In this document: piece by piece, positions 1 to 9,660 of the stretch
How the letters are laid out: each line of letters begins with the position of its first letter
How positions within the stretch are numbered: the first letter of the stretch is position 1
Origin: Bradyrhizobium tropiciagri
GTDB taxonomy: Bacteria > Pseudomonadota > Alphaproteobacteria > Rhizobiales > Xanthobacteraceae
DNA: 64,000 bases
Direction: 5' to 3'
NCBI RefSeq assembly: GCF_001189845.1
Contig: NZ_LFLZ01000001.1
Coordinates: 124,001-188,000 of the forward strand
Position numbers and translations under genes: made by a program
The notes under the pieces: generated by a model
Seen by the model: only the letters and a program-made list of their open reading frames with translations
The model's database searches: none
Told to the model about the DNA's origin: nothing

Positions 1-374
1 AAGAAGCCGGGCTGCCCGAGCGTCGTCGTCAGCCACGAGCTGGTGAAATTGCGCGCCTTGCGGAAGATGTCGCCGTCAGGCGTGTAGTGCCAGATCTTGC
101 GGCTGGTGATGCGGTCCCAGAAGGTGTGCAGCCGCTCCAGCCGCTTGCCGGGTGGATTGCCGGCGATGATCGCCGAGTTGATCGCGCCGATCGAGACGCC
201 GCAGACCCAGTCGGGCTCGATGTTGCACTCATGCAGCGCCTGGTAGACGCCGGCCTGATAGGCGCCGAGCGCGCCGCCGCCCTGCAGCACCAGCGCCACG
301 CGATCGCATCCTTCGGGACGCCAGCCCGGCGTCGCGTGCTCGATATCGTCGACATGAGGGGTACGCGCGTCCAT
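1..374 (-). CDS. Patatin-like phospholipase family protein (C-terminus cut by window)
   Basis: Only the first ~124 residues are present; the gene continues past position 1. Reading back from the ATG at 374 gives a patatin N-terminus. The oxyanion-hole loop LVLQGGGALGAYQAGVYQ lies at about residues 26-43, followed by the nucleophile elbow GVSIGAINSAI (Ser of G-x-S-x-G at about residue 61). The family consists of Ser-Asp dyad acyl hydrolases acting on lipids or polyhydroxyalkanoate-related esters; the Asp lies outside the window. It diverges from the acetoacetate decarboxylase gene 244 bp away. That neighbourhood suggests lipid, PHB or ketone-body turnover, but this is inference. An overlapping antisense-like open frame at 29-388 is out of frame with the motifs and was discarded. 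Confidence 0.85.
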   Translation of the reverse strand, partial: MDARTPHVDDIEHATPGWRPEGCDRVALVLQGGGALGAYQAGVYQALHECNIEPDWVCGVSIGAINSAIIAGNPPGKRLERLHTFWDRITSRKIWHYTPDGDIFRKARNFTSSWLTTTLGQPGF

Positions 375-617
375 ATCAGACACTCCAAAAAATTCGCGGC
401 GAGAATTCAGGGCGCCGATGACGCGGTGATGACAAGCGTCGCGCCGGCGCACGGCGCATCCGCCATGCCTGCCTGCATGGTTAGCATTGGGCTCATCAGG
501 CAAAGGCGAGTCACACAAGCGTAACCGAGGTCATGTCTCTGAAGGAAATCCCTCATATCGCTGTCAATCTCGGCCGCTAGCCTCCGCGCAAACTTTCCAA
601 AACAGGGGGTTATTGCG

Positions 618-1403
618 ATGCGCAGGGAAGATCTGCTCAAGCTTCCGTCCATGCCGGCCGCAGGTCCGAGCTATCCCGCCGGTCCTTACCGCTTCATCGA
701 TCGCGAATTCCTCGTCATCACCTATGAGACCGATCCGGAATTGATCCGCGCCGGCCTGCCTGAGCCGCTGGAGCCGATCGAGCAGGCGATCGTGCATTAC
801 GAATGGATCAACATGCCCGACAGCTCCGGCTTCGGCAGCTACACCGAGTCCGGCCTCGTGATCCCCGCGCGGCTGCGCGGCGAAGAGGTCAATTTCGTCT
901 GCCAGATGTATCTCGACGATGATCCGCCGATCGCGGCCGGCCGCGAGATCTGGGGCTTTCCGAAGAAATACGCCCATCCCAAGCTCGAGATCGTCAAGGA
1001 CACCCTGACCGGCACGCTGGAATATGCCGGCCAGCTCGTCGCGATGGGCACGATGGGCTACAAGCACGAGAGCATGGCGGGCAACGGCGACGTCACCCGC
1101 GCCACGCTGTCGAAGACGCAAGTCAATCTGAAGATGATCCCCGGCGTCGACGGCCATCTCGAGGTCTGCCAGCTGGTCGCGATCAACCTGACCGACATCG
1201 TCGTGAAGGGATCGTGGATCGGGCCGGGCCGCCTGCATCTCGTGCCGCACGTCAACGCGCCGGTCGCCGACTTCCCGGTCAAGCGCGTGGTCGGCGCGCA
1301 TCACTACATCGCCGACCTGACGCTGCCGTTCGGCCGCGTCGTGCACGACTACAACAAGGAAGCCGCCGAGGCGGCAGCGCCGATCGGCCTCGCGGCGGAG
1401 TAG
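618..1403 (+). CDS. adc: Acetoacetate decarboxylase
   Basis: A 261-residue protein of usual family length. Acetoacetate decarboxylase (EC 4.1.1.4) converts acetoacetate to acetone and CO2 through a Schiff base on lysine. The family signature GREIWGFPKKYAHP is present at about residues 108-121; the KK pair at 116-117 matches the Schiff-base lysine and the neighbouring lysine that lowers its pKa. The ATG at 618 follows a purine-rich AGGGGG stretch and begins the conserved N-terminus (MRREDLLKLPSMPAAGPSY). It is divergent from the patatin-like gene. The adjacency suggests removal of acetoacetate arising from PHB or fatty-acid breakdown. Cytosolic, with no signal peptide. Confidence 0.93.
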   Translation: MRREDLLKLPSMPAAGPSYPAGPYRFIDREFLVITYETDPELIRAGLPEPLEPIEQAIVHYEWINMPDSSGFGSYTESGLVIPARLRGEEVNFVCQMYLDDDPPIAAGREIWGFPKKYAHPKLEIVKDTLTGTLEYAGQLVAMGTMGYKHESMAGNGDVTRATLSKTQVNLKMIPGVDGHLEVCQLVAINLTDIVVKGSWIGPGRLHLVPHVNAPVADFPVKRVVGAHHYIADLTLPFGRVVHDYNKEAAEAAAPIGLAAE

Positions 1404-1447
1404 CGGCTGGCTGCCGGCGGGCATGAAGCCCGAACCGGCGCGGCCAC

Positions 1448-2753
1448 TCAGGCCGCGGCTGGCTTCGGCTCTGCCAACGGCTTCGGCTGCGGCCGCGCGA
1501 TCGCCAGCGTGATCACCGCAGCGAAGACACAGAGCGCGCCGGCGACGAAGAACGCCGGCAGATAGCTGGAATAGACCGTGCGCGATACGCCGGCGCCGAA
1601 CGCGGCCGCGCCGGCGCCGAGCTGGTGGCCGGCGAAGATCCAGCCGAACACCAGATTGGCGCGCTCGGCGCCGAACCGCTGGGCGGTGAGCCGCACCGTC
1701 GGCGGCACGGTCGCGATCCAGTCCAGCCCGTAGAACATCGCAAACAGCGACAGGCCGTAGAACGTGAAGTCGGAATAGGGCAGGTACAGCAGCGACAGGC
1801 CGCGCAGGCCGTAGTACCAGAACAACAGATAGCGGTTGTCGTAACGGTCCGACAGCCAGCCCGAGATGATGGTGCCGAAGAAGTCGAAGATGCCCATCGC
1901 GGCGAGCAGGCTCGCAGCCTGCACCTGCGGGATGCCGAAATCGAGACACATCGGGATCAGGTGGACCTGGACCAGACCGTTGGTCGAGGCGCCGCAGACG
2001 AAAAAAGGTCGCGAACAGGATCCAGAACACAGACGACTTCGAGGAGTCGCGCAGCGTGCCGAGCGCGACCGCCATGATCGGCGCATTGGCCGGCGGCGGC
2101 GCGGGGAGGGGCGCGGTGCCCGCATCGCCGAACGGGCGCAGGCCGACGTCGCTCGGCCGGTCGCGGAGCAGCATCAGCACCGCAAAGGCGGCGATGCCGA
2201 GCATGACGCAGACGAATCCAAGCGCGACGCGCCAACCATGGCGCTCCGTGATTGTCGCGAGCAGCGGCAGGAAGGCGAGCTGCCCGGTCGCGACGCTCGC
2301 GGTGAGCATGCCGATCACGAGGCCGCGCCGCGCCACGAACCAGCGCGTGGCTATGGTCGCGCCGAGCACCAGCGCCGTCATGCCGGTGCCGATCCCGATC
2401 ACGATGCCCCACAGCAGGATGAGCTGCCAGACCTGCGTCATCGCCAGCGACGCGACAAGGCCGGAGACCACGATCAACTGCGCTGCCAGAGTCACGTTGC
2501 GCAGGCCGTAGCGGTTCATCAGCGCGGCGGCGAACGGCGCCATCAGCCCGAACAGGATGAAGCGGATCGACAGCGCCGAGGAGATCTCGGCGGTGGACCA
2601 GCCGAATTCCTTTTGCAGCGGCACGATGAAGACGCCGGGCGCGCCGACGGTGCCGGCCGAGATCAGCGCGGCCAGGAAGGTCACGGCAACCATCACCCAG
2701 CCATAGTGGATGTTGCGGCGGGCGAGGGTGGAAGCAAGCCAGTTCGAGATCAT
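1448..2753 (-). pseudogene. MFS transporter (OFA-like) interrupted by a one-base frameshift
   Basis: The two halves of one 12-TM major facilitator lie in different frames. The first half (from the ATG at 2753, MISNWLASTLARRNIHYGW) runs through WILFATFF. The second half resumes with VCGASTNGLVQVHLIPMC and ends in IARPQPKPLAEPKPAAA. The break is at an A6 run at 2001-2006 (T6 on the coding strand); five T would restore ATFFVCGAS and a single reading frame of about 434 residues. The N-terminal NIHYGWVMVAVTFL and the LSDRYDNR loop are typical of oxalate/formate-antiporter-like MFS proteins. Substrate unknown. An in-frame ATG at 2798 is an alternative start. Intact apart from the indel, so a sequencing error is possible. 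Confidence 0.8.
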
Positions 2754-2914
2754 CGGGTTCCAGATCGAATGCAATGAGGTTCTATTCGTGATGCGCAATA
2801 TGGCACAGCGTGGCTACGTCTAAAATGGCGTAGTTCCCTCGTTTTCGGACATCAGCAGCGATGCGTCGCCGCCTCTTTTAGGGCATTCCGAGAAACGACG
2901 AGTATCCGCAGTTC

Positions 2915-3031
2915 CGTCATTGCGAGGAGCGAAGCGACGAAGCAATCCATAGCTCCGCATATGCGGATCGATGGATTGCTTCCGCCTTCGCCAAGGCTTC
3001 GGCGCACAAGTCGCTTCGCTCGCAATAACGG
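2915..3031. repeat. Family A palindromic repeat, with internal insertion
   Basis: Starts CCGTCATTGCGAGGAGCGAA and closes with the inverted CGCTCGCAATAACGG; the arms contain GAAGCAATCCAT / ATGGATTGCTTC. Unlike the short copies it has about 28 extra bases (TTCGCCAAGGCTTCGGCG core) in its right arm. Same family at 18558, 30341, 47675, 51128 and 53145. Lies between the MFS and thiolase genes. Confidence 0.85.
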
Positions 3032-3042
3032 ATGGCGCTGCG

Positions 3043-4239
3043 TCAGTGCGTGACGCGCTCGATCGCGATGGCGGCGGCTTCGCCGCCGCCGATGCACAGT
3101 GCGGCAACGCCGCGCTTCAGGTTCTGCGCTTCCAGCGCGTGCAGCAGCGTCACGATCAGCCGCGCGCCGGTGGCGCCGATCGGATGGCCGAGCGCGCAGG
3201 CGCCGCCGTTGATGTTGAGCCGATCTCTGGGGATCCCGAGGTCGCGCTGCGCCGCCATCGCGACCACCGCGAAAGCCTCGTTGATCTCGAACAGGTCGAC
3301 GTCGTCGACGCTCCAGCCGACCTTGTCGAGCAGTTTTCTGATCGCCGGGATCGGCGCGGTCGTGAACCACTGCGGCTCCTGACTATGGGTGGCGTGGCCC
3401 TTGATCTCGGCCAGCACAGGCAACCCGTCGCGGTCGGCGAGCGAGCGCCTTGCCAGGATCAGTGCCGCGGCGCCGTCGGCATTGGCGGAGGAGGCGGCCG
3501 GTGTGATCGTGCCATTGGCGCGGAATGCCGGCTTCAGGCCGGGGATCTTGGCCGGATCGACCTTCAGCGGGTGCTCGTCATTGGCGATGATGCGCGGACC
3601 GGCTTTCTCGCTGAGTGTGATCGGCGCGATCTCGGCCTTGAAAGCGCCGCCCTCGACCGCCTTGCGGGCGCGGTTCAGCGTCTCCATCGCGAAAGCGTCC
3701 TGGTCGGCACGGGTGAACTGATAGGCCTCCGCCGTGGCCTCGCCGAAATCGCCCATCGAGCGGCCGGTCTCGTAGGCGTCCTCGAGCCCGTCCATCATCA
3801 TGTGGTCGATGATGCGGTCGTGGCCGGCGCGATAGCCGCCGCGTGCCTTCTGCAACAGATACGGCGCGTTGCTCATGCTCTCCATGCCGCCGGACAGCAC
3901 GATCTCGGCCGAGCCCGCCTTGATGATGTCGTGGGCCAGCATGGTCGCCTTCATGCCGGAGCCGCAGACCTTGTTGACGGTGGTGGCGCCAGTGGCATCC
4001 GGCAGCTTGGCGCCGCGCGCGGCCTGGCGGGCAGGGGCCTGGCCCTGGCCGGCGGGCAGCACGTTACCCATGAACACCTCGTCGATCCGCTCGGGCGCGA
4101 GTTTTGCGCGCTCCAGCGCCGCGCCGATCACATGCGAGCCGAGCTTGTGGGCGGCGAGCGGCGTGAGCTCGCCCATGAAGCGGCCAAGCGGGGTGCGGGC
4201 GGCGGAGAGGATGACGACGGGATCGGCGCTGGTTGCCAT
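3043..4239 (-). CDS. Acetyl-CoA C-acetyltransferase (thiolase)
   Basis: A 398-residue thiolase of standard length (EC 2.3.1.9 type), condensing two acetyl-CoA to acetoacetyl-CoA or the reverse. The acyl-accepting Cys92 is in NKVCGSGMKA, the C-terminal His352 in CALGHPIGATGAR and Cys382 in ALCIGGGEA, so all three catalytic residues are present. The start at 4239 (MATSADPVVILSAARTPLG) is preceded by GGAG about 8 bases upstream; in-frame upstream ATGs add a nonconserved leader. A perfect 16-bp palindrome sits 40 bp upstream. Whether it serves PHB synthesis or degradation cannot be told from sequence, and no phaB is adjacent. Confidence 0.93.
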   Translation of the reverse strand: MATSADPVVILSAARTPLGRFMGELTPLAAHKLGSHVIGAALERAKLAPERIDEVFMGNVLPAGQGQAPARQAARGAKLPDATGATTVNKVCGSGMKATMLAHDIIKAGSAEIVLSGGMESMSNAPYLLQKARGGYRAGHDRIIDHMMMDGLEDAYETGRSMGDFGEATAEAYQFTRADQDAFAMETLNRARKAVEGGAFKAEIAPITLSEKAGPRIIANDEHPLKVDPAKIPGLKPAFRANGTITPAASSANADGAAALILARRSLADRDGLPVLAEIKGHATHSQEPQWFTTAPIPAIRKLLDKVGWSVDDVDLFEINEAFAVVAMAAQRDLGIPRDRLNINGGACALGHPIGATGARLIVTLLHALEAQNLKRGVAALCIGGGEAAAIAIERVTH

Positions 4240-4279
4240 GGCGGAACTCCGTTCCATGCGGGAATCTGATTGGATTGTA

Positions 4280-4295
4280 TGCATCATATGATGCA
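4280..4295. promoter_or_regulatory. Perfect palindrome, candidate operator of the thiolase gene
   Basis: TGCATCATATGATGCA is fully self-complementary and lies 41-56 bp upstream of the thiolase ATG at 4239, in promoter range. Symmetry and position suggest a dimeric repressor site. No regulator gene is adjacent, so the cognate protein is unknown. Confidence 0.45.
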
Positions 4296-4403
4296 ACGCA
4301 AAAAATGCAACCGCGGCTCCCATGACAAAATGTCGTGTTCGCATGAGTTGGTGCTGTTGCTCGCGATGACGGAATTTGGCGCGGCTTCAGCCAAGCATTC
4401 GGT

Positions 4404-4506
4404 GTCATCGCCCGCGAAGGCGGGCGATCCAGTATTCCAGAGGCATTAGTGCTTGAGCTGAGAGGCCGCGGCGTACTGGATCGCCCGGTCGAGCCGGGCG
4501 ATGACA
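4404..4506. repeat. Family B palindromic repeat
   Basis: Inverted arms GTCATCGCCCGCGAAGGCGG...GATCCAGTA and TACTGGATCGCCCGG...CGGGCGATGAC, with smaller hairpins inside each arm. The 534-bp gap between the thiolase and the ParB-domain gene holds this element and the next one, with no gene recognised. Confidence 0.75.
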
Positions 4507-4533
4507 GGTGTCGGTGGAGACAAGATTCCGTCC

Positions 4534-4653
4534 GTCGTCCCTGCGAAAGCCAGGACCCATAATCACCGCATTTGGTGATGAGGGATCGCGGCCCCAGCGT
4601 CGCGCAACCATAGAAATATGGGGTAATGGGTCCTGGCTTTCGCCAGGACGACG
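4534..4653. repeat. Family C palindromic repeat
   Basis: Outer arms GTCGTCCCTGCGAAAGCCAG...GACCCAT and ATGGGTCCTGGCTTTCGCCA...GGACGAC enclose an inner hairpin around CATTTGGTGATG. Typical REP-like intergenic element; no coding capacity seen. Confidence 0.75.
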
Positions 4654-4773
4654 ATGTGGGTGGTTCTCGATTCAAAGGGCCAAACACGCGGTGGCGTGTT
4701 TGCTGTAGGGACCGTCACCGGGATGATGAGGGGATCGGTTTCGCTGCTCCTGCTTTGGCAGCCGGGCCGGCCA

Positions 4774-5286
4774 TCAATAGCGGCCACCATCGCGCTTTTG
4801 CTGCGTGAGCCATTCCGACAAGGTTTTCGTTTTCGGTGCTGGATCGCGGGAGGGCTCGCGGCGGATGTTGTTGCCGGAACGCGTTGACCGGAGCTCAATC
4901 GATTCAGTTTTCATGGTTGCAGCCGCGGATGCGGTCGATCTATCCGCGGCTTCCTTTTCGAGGCGCAGCTTTTTCAATCGCGCCATCTTGTCCCGCTCTG
5001 CCTCGGTTTCAGCAGTGTCGGATAGCAGCGCCTTGTGGTGAGCAGTCTCTGCCGAACCCAGCACTCCGATAATCGTGGTCTCGCCCAGCGCTTTGCAGGC
5101 CTCGAGCCGATGCAATCCCTCGAGCAAGACGAGCCGGCTCTGATCTGGCCGAACGAGAATCGGGACTTGTTGTCCAATTTCCAGAATGCTGGCCGCAATC
5201 TCTTGAACGACCTCAAGCCTAAGGGTCTTCCTCTTCTTCAAGGGAACGTAGATATGGTCGATTGGAAGGCTTTCCGGGCCAGGCAC
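4774..5286 (-). CDS. Solitary ParB N-terminal-domain protein
   Basis: A 170-residue protein. The N-terminal ~95 residues match the ParB/sulfiredoxin-like nuclease fold: IDHIYVPLKKRKTLR, then SILEIGQQVPILVRP, then LLEGLHRLEACKALGE, equivalent to the GxRRxxA box of ParB. The remainder is charged and Lys/Arg/Glu-rich (KMARLKKLRLEKEA), probably helical, ending in a basic tail. There is no ParA partner, HTH or parS-like cluster nearby, so chromosome or plasmid partition is unlikely. Such solitary proteins are often linked to DNA modification or gene regulation, but no function can be assigned here. Confidence 0.75.
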   Translation of the reverse strand: MPGPESLPIDHIYVPLKKRKTLRLEVVQEIAASILEIGQQVPILVRPDQSRLVLLEGLHRLEACKALGETTIIGVLGSAETAHHKALLSDTAETEAERDKMARLKKLRLEKEAADRSTASAAATMKTESIELRSTRSGNNIRREPSRDPAPKTKTLSEWLTQQKRDGGRY

Positions 5287-5397
5287 GCTGTCACTTCCTC
5301 CTCAGGGCGATCCAAAACAGGTTCAAGGATGCAGCGCTACGCCGTGGCTGGAACCTTGTAAATCGGAGCGGGGGCCTCAAGCGCTCGACTTCATGCC

Positions 5398-5565
5398 CTA
5401 ATCCGACCGCCACGCGCCGAGCAGGAATCGCCGCTTCGGCGCGGAGCCTGCCTGCTTCTGCACGTCGGGCAGATCGACGGCATAGCGCTTCATCGCTAGC
5501 CGGATTGCGATCCCGATGATCACAAAGGGCGTCACGTAGATCGCGAAAACTTCGAAGGCTGTCAT
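5398..5565 (-). CDS. Small single-pass membrane protein, unknown function
   Basis: A 55-residue protein starting MTAFEVFAIYVTPFVIIG. One hydrophobic helix spans about residues 4-22, followed by a basic cytoplasmic-type segment (RLAMKRYAVDLPDVQKQ). The ATG at 5565 has a strong GGAGGA Shine-Dalgarno with a 4-5 base spacer, which selects it over the longer frame opening at 5601. No family recognised. Confidence 0.65.
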   Translation of the reverse strand: MTAFEVFAIYVTPFVIIGIAIRLAMKRYAVDLPDVQKQAGSAPKRRFLLGAWRSD

Positions 5566-5829
5566 GGTGTCCTCCGCGGTCTCGGACCGGCATTGTAGCA
5601 CATCATCTCACGGGGCGGAGGAGACGGATGGTCCGGCAGCGCGCTGGTGGGCAGTGCAGCACGCCGCTACCCCCGCGCATGGCCGCATGCGGTGGCTTCG
5701 ATTGACACGGATACCGTCGGCGCTACGCTACAGACCAAGGAATTTTCGCAACAGAATCAACACCCCGGATTCAAGTCCCAGAAGAACCAAGAAAAGGGCA
5801 GGACACGCCGTGACACGCGTCATCGCGTC

Positions 5830-7089
5830 GTGAGCGGGACCACACGGACCTCCGCGCTCGCGCCATTCCGCATCCGCAGCTATCGCTTCCAATGGCCGTC
5901 CGATCTGCTCACCTCCTGGGCGTTCGAGGTCGAGACGCTGGTGCTCGGCTGGTACATCATGGTCGAGACCGGCTCGGTGCTGCTGCTGACGGTGCTCGCT
6001 TCGCTGCAATATGTCGGCACGCTGGTCGCGCCGGTCGTCGGCATGATCGGCGACCGGATGGGGCATCGCGATCTGCTCGCCGTGATGCGCTTCGCCTATA
6101 CGGCGCTGGCCGGCACCATCATGACGCTGGCGCTGACAGGGCATCTCGCGCCCTTGAACGTCATGATCATCGTCGCGATCATGGGGCTGATCCGCCCGTC
6201 GGACCTCGGTGTGCGCGGCGCGCTGCTCGCCGACATCATGCCGCCGGAGCAGCTGGTCGGCGCCATCAGCCTGGCGCGCACCACGCAGGACTCGGCGCGC
6301 ATCGCCGGCGCCTTGACCGGGGCGGGATTGTTCGCCGCGCTCGGCATCGGCTATGTCTATGTCGGGATCGCGAGCTTCTATTTCATCGCGGCCATCCTGA
6401 TGCTGTGCATGGGCCGGCCGAAATCGCATGCCGCAGCCGATCAGTCTGATATCGACCTGCCGGGCTCAAAGCTGCTGCGCGACCTCAAGGAGGGCATCGT
6501 CTATGCCTGGAGCGGCCCGGGGATGCGCGCGGCGCTCTGCGTCGCCTTCCTCGCCAACCTCACCGCGTTTCCGCTGACCAACGGGCTATTGCCCTATGTC
6601 GCGCGCGACATCTTCCATACTGACCAGACCGGCCTCGGATATCTCTCCGCGAGCTTTGCGGTCGGCTCGCTGATCGGCTCGATCACGCTCAGCATGGCCG
6701 GCGGCGTGCGCATCGCGCGGCTCTTGATCGGCGCGACGCTCGCCTGGTACGCGATGCTTCTGGTGTTCGTCGAGCTCAGGACCATGCCGGTCGCGATGGC
6801 CTGTCTGGTGCTCGCCGGCATCGCGCAGAGCATGTCGATGATCTCGGCGGCCGTGATGCTGATGCGCAACGCCAGCGCGCATCTGCGCGGCCGCGTCATG
6901 GGCGTGCGGATGATGGTGATCTACGGCTTGCCGCTCGGCCTGCTCGCGGCCGGCAGCCTGATCGATCTGATCGGCTACACCGCGACCGGCACGCTGCTCG
7001 CCGCCGCCGGCTTCATCGCCATGCTCGCGATCGCGCTGCACTGGCGGGCCGACCTCTGGCCGGTGCATGCACCGGCCAATGCGAGGTGA
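5830..7089 (+). CDS. MFS transporter (MFS_3 / EntS-like exporter)
   Basis: About 419 residues, 10-12 predicted TM helices. Conserved blocks include WPSDLLTSWAFEVETLVLGW (N-terminal helix), the loop GDRMGHRDLL after TM2 and LRGRVMGVRMMVIYGLPLG near TM10. These are typical of the EntS-type MFS_3 subfamily of inner-membrane exporters; substrate unknown. Start uncertain: the frame is open from 5647, but the extra 61 residues are hydrophilic and unlike the family. The GTG at 5830, just before RTSALAPFRIRSYRF, is preferred, although its ribosome site is weak. The upstream 5566-5829 stretch holds no other feature. A palindromic repeat follows the stop. Confidence 0.82.
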   Translation: MSGTTRTSALAPFRIRSYRFQWPSDLLTSWAFEVETLVLGWYIMVETGSVLLLTVLASLQYVGTLVAPVVGMIGDRMGHRDLLAVMRFAYTALAGTIMTLALTGHLAPLNVMIIVAIMGLIRPSDLGVRGALLADIMPPEQLVGAISLARTTQDSARIAGALTGAGLFAALGIGYVYVGIASFYFIAAILMLCMGRPKSHAAADQSDIDLPGSKLLRDLKEGIVYAWSGPGMRAALCVAFLANLTAFPLTNGLLPYVARDIFHTDQTGLGYLSASFAVGSLIGSITLSMAGGVRIARLLIGATLAWYAMLLVFVELRTMPVAMACLVLAGIAQSMSMISAAVMLMRNASAHLRGRVMGVRMMVIYGLPLGLLAAGSLIDLIGYTATGTLLAAAGFIAMLAIALHWRADLWPVHAPANAR

Positions 7090-7098
7090 GGGAGTGCA

Positions 7099-7190
7099 CG
7101 TAGCCAGGATAAAGCGAAGCGCAATCCGGGGTAAGCTCGATCTGCGGATGACGCGGTCCCGGATTACGCTTCGCTCCATCCGGGCTACGG
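7099..7190. repeat. Family D palindromic repeat
   Basis: Arms CGTAGCCAGGATAAAGCGAA and TTCGCTCCATCCGGGCTACG, imperfectly inverted, between the convergent MFS and YdeP-like genes. Related to the larger element at 9661-9813. Confidence 0.75.
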
Positions 7191-7199
7191 CCTGACCGC

Positions 7200-9478
7200 T
7201 CAGGCAGCCTGCGCCGCCCGCCGAATATGCACCGGCACCGACTTGTAGGACGGCGTGCCGCTTTCCTTGTCCTGATAGTCGAGCGGCACGAGGCCGTTGG
7301 CTTCGGGATAATAGGCGGCGACCGAGCCCCGGGCGATGTCGTAGACGATCGCGGTCAGCGTCAGACGGCGCGGCTCGCCGGAGGGCAGGGCGGTCTCGAT
7401 CTCGACGAGATCGCCATGGGCGAGACCGCGTGCGGTGAGGTCGGCCTCGTTGGCGAACAGCACGTCGCGCCGGCCGAACACGCCGCGGTAGCGGTCGTTC
7501 AAGCCGTAGATCGTGGTGTTGTACTGGTCGTGGCTGCGGATGGTGGCGAGCTTGAGGACTGTGTCGTCCGCCAGCACCGGATCCTCTTCGAGGCCGTCGA
7601 AGATCAGGAATTCGGCCTTGCCAGACGCCGTGGTCCATTTGCGCTCGGTCGGCGGCAGCGGCAGGCGGAAGCCGCCGGGAATCCGGATTCGCGCGTTGAA
7701 ATCCTTGAAGTCGGGGAAGACGCCCTCGATAGCGTCGCGGATGCGGTCGTAATCGGCGATCAGCTCGGCCCACGGCACCTTGCTCGCCGGCAGGGTTGCC
7801 ATCGCGATGCCGGCAATGATCGCCGATTCCGACAGCAGATCCTCGGAGGCCGGGGTCAGCTTGCCGCGCGAGGCGTGCACCATCGACATCGAATCCTCGA
7901 CGGTGACGACCTGCGGGCCCGAAGCCTGGATGTCGCGCTCGGTGCGGCCCAGCACCGGCAGGATGATCGACTGCTTGCCGACCAAGAGATGCGAGCGGTT
8001 CAGCTTGGTGCCGAGGTGGACGGCAAGCTCCAGCTTGCGCATCGCGGCCGTGCAGCGTTCCGGGTCGGGCAGGGCGATGGCAAAATTGCCGCCGAGGCAG
8101 ACCAGGACCTTCGACCGGCCGTCATCGATCGCTTCCATCGCCGCGACCGCGTCATGGCCGTGATGGCGCGGCGGCTTGAAGCCGAAGGTGCGCTCGATGC
8201 CCTCGAACATCGCGATGTTGGGCTTCTCGGTGATGCCCACGGTGCGGTTGCCCTGCACGTTGGAATGCCCGCGCAGCGGGCAGATGCCGGCGCCGGGCTT
8301 GCCGTAATTGCCCTTCAAGAGCAGCAGGTTTGCGATCTGCTGCACATTGTCGGTGCCGCGCATGTGCTGGGTGATGCCCATGCCGTAGGTGACGATGGTG
8401 GCGTTGGATTTTGCGTAGGCGGCCGCGACCTCGCCGAGCTGGGCGCGGCTGAAGCCGGAGACGGTCTCGATCGATTCCCACGGCGTGGCGCGCAAATCGG
8501 CTGCGAACGCATCAAAGCCGTTGGTGTGCTCGGCGATGAAGGCATGATCGAGCACGTCGTGGCTTGTGTCATCCTTCTCGATCAGCGCCTTCATGACGCC
8601 CTTCAGCACCGCGGCGTCGGCGCCGACCTTGGGCTGGTAATAGGTCGAGGCGATCCGGGTCGAGCCGAGCGTCGCCATCTCGATCGGGTCCTGCGGATCG
8701 GCAAAGCGCTCCAGCGCGCGTTCGCGTAAGGGATTGAACACGATGATCGGCACGCCGCGGCGTGAGACCTCCCACAAGGTGCCCATCATGCGCGGATGGT
8801 TGGTGCCGGGATTGTGGCCCATCGCGATGATCAGCTCGCAATGGTCGAAATCGTCCAGCGACACCGTGCCCTTGCCGATGCCGATCGATTGCGGCAGCCC
8901 GACGCTGGTCGCCTCGTGGCACATGTTTGAGCAGTCGGGGAAATTGTTGCTGCCGTATTCGCGCGCGAAGATCTGGAACAGGAATGCGGCTTCGTTCGAG
9001 GCGCGGCCGGAGGTGTAGAACTCGGCCATGTTGGGATCCGGAAGGTTGCGCAGCGTCTCGCCGATCCGCGCGAAGGCGTCCTCCCAGGCGATCGGCTGGT
9101 AGGTGTCGCTCGCGGCGTCATAGGCGAGGGGCTGGGTCAGGCGGCCCTCGTTCTCGAGATGGAAGTCGGTCCAACCGAGCAGCTCGGTCACGGTGTGGGC
9201 GGCAAAGAATTCCGGCGTGACGCGTTTGCTGGTCGCCTCCCAGGTCACGGCCTTGGCGCCGTTCTCGCAGAACTGGAAGGTGGAGGTGTGCTCCTTGTCG
9301 GGCCAGGCGCAGCCGGGCAGTCGAAGCCGTCGGGCTTGTTGGTCCGCAGCAGCGTGATCGGCGCCTCGACCAGATCCATCTGGGTGCGAACCGCCTCAGC
9401 GGTGGCCTTGAGGGCGCCCCAGCCGCCGGCCGGAGCATCATAGGGGCGGATACCGGGAACGTCGCGCTTTTGGACCAT
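7200..9478 (-). pseudogene. FdhF/YdeP-family molybdopterin oxidoreductase with a one-base frameshift
   Basis: About 759 residues if one base is restored. The N-terminal part (MVQKRDVPGIRPYDAPAGGW, ATG 9478) runs to KPDGFDCP, then the frame breaks. The continuation TWEATSKRVTPEFFAAHTV to the stop at 7200 is intact. Adding one G to the GGG at 9315-9317 on the plus strand restores DCPGCAWPDKEHTSTFQFCE, the Cys-rich N-terminal motif of the family. The rest carries Mo-bis-MGD dehydrogenase features (YGSNNFPDCSNMCHEATSVG, AMGHNPGTNHPRMMGTLWE, LLLKGNYGKPGAGICPLRGH). The family is related to formate dehydrogenase H; some members are linked to acid resistance, but substrates are mostly unknown. No fdhD or partner subunit is adjacent. 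Confidence 0.85.
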
Positions 9479-9660
9479 ATGTCCTCCTGCAGCTTTTGAA
9501 GTGTGACCTTGTGCGTTTGTCCCGAAAATTGATTGTAGATTTCTGCCGCGGACCGCGCGAAACGGGCGTGCTCCAATCGACGTTCTCGATCTTGAAACAC
9601 CTGGCTCGTGGTGGAGCTTAGCCTAGTCGGCTCGCGCCCGCGGTCAACCGGTCAAATGCG

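Noticed and set aside
2001..2006. Programmed ribosomal frameshift in the MFS gene at the A6/T6 run
   Set aside because: MFS exporters of this type are not known to use frameshifting, and two other genes in the window show similar single-base indels. Error or mutation is simpler.
4774..5286. ParB chromosome-partition protein or plasmid remnant
   Set aside because: No parA, parS cluster or replication genes, and the HTH of true ParB is absent.
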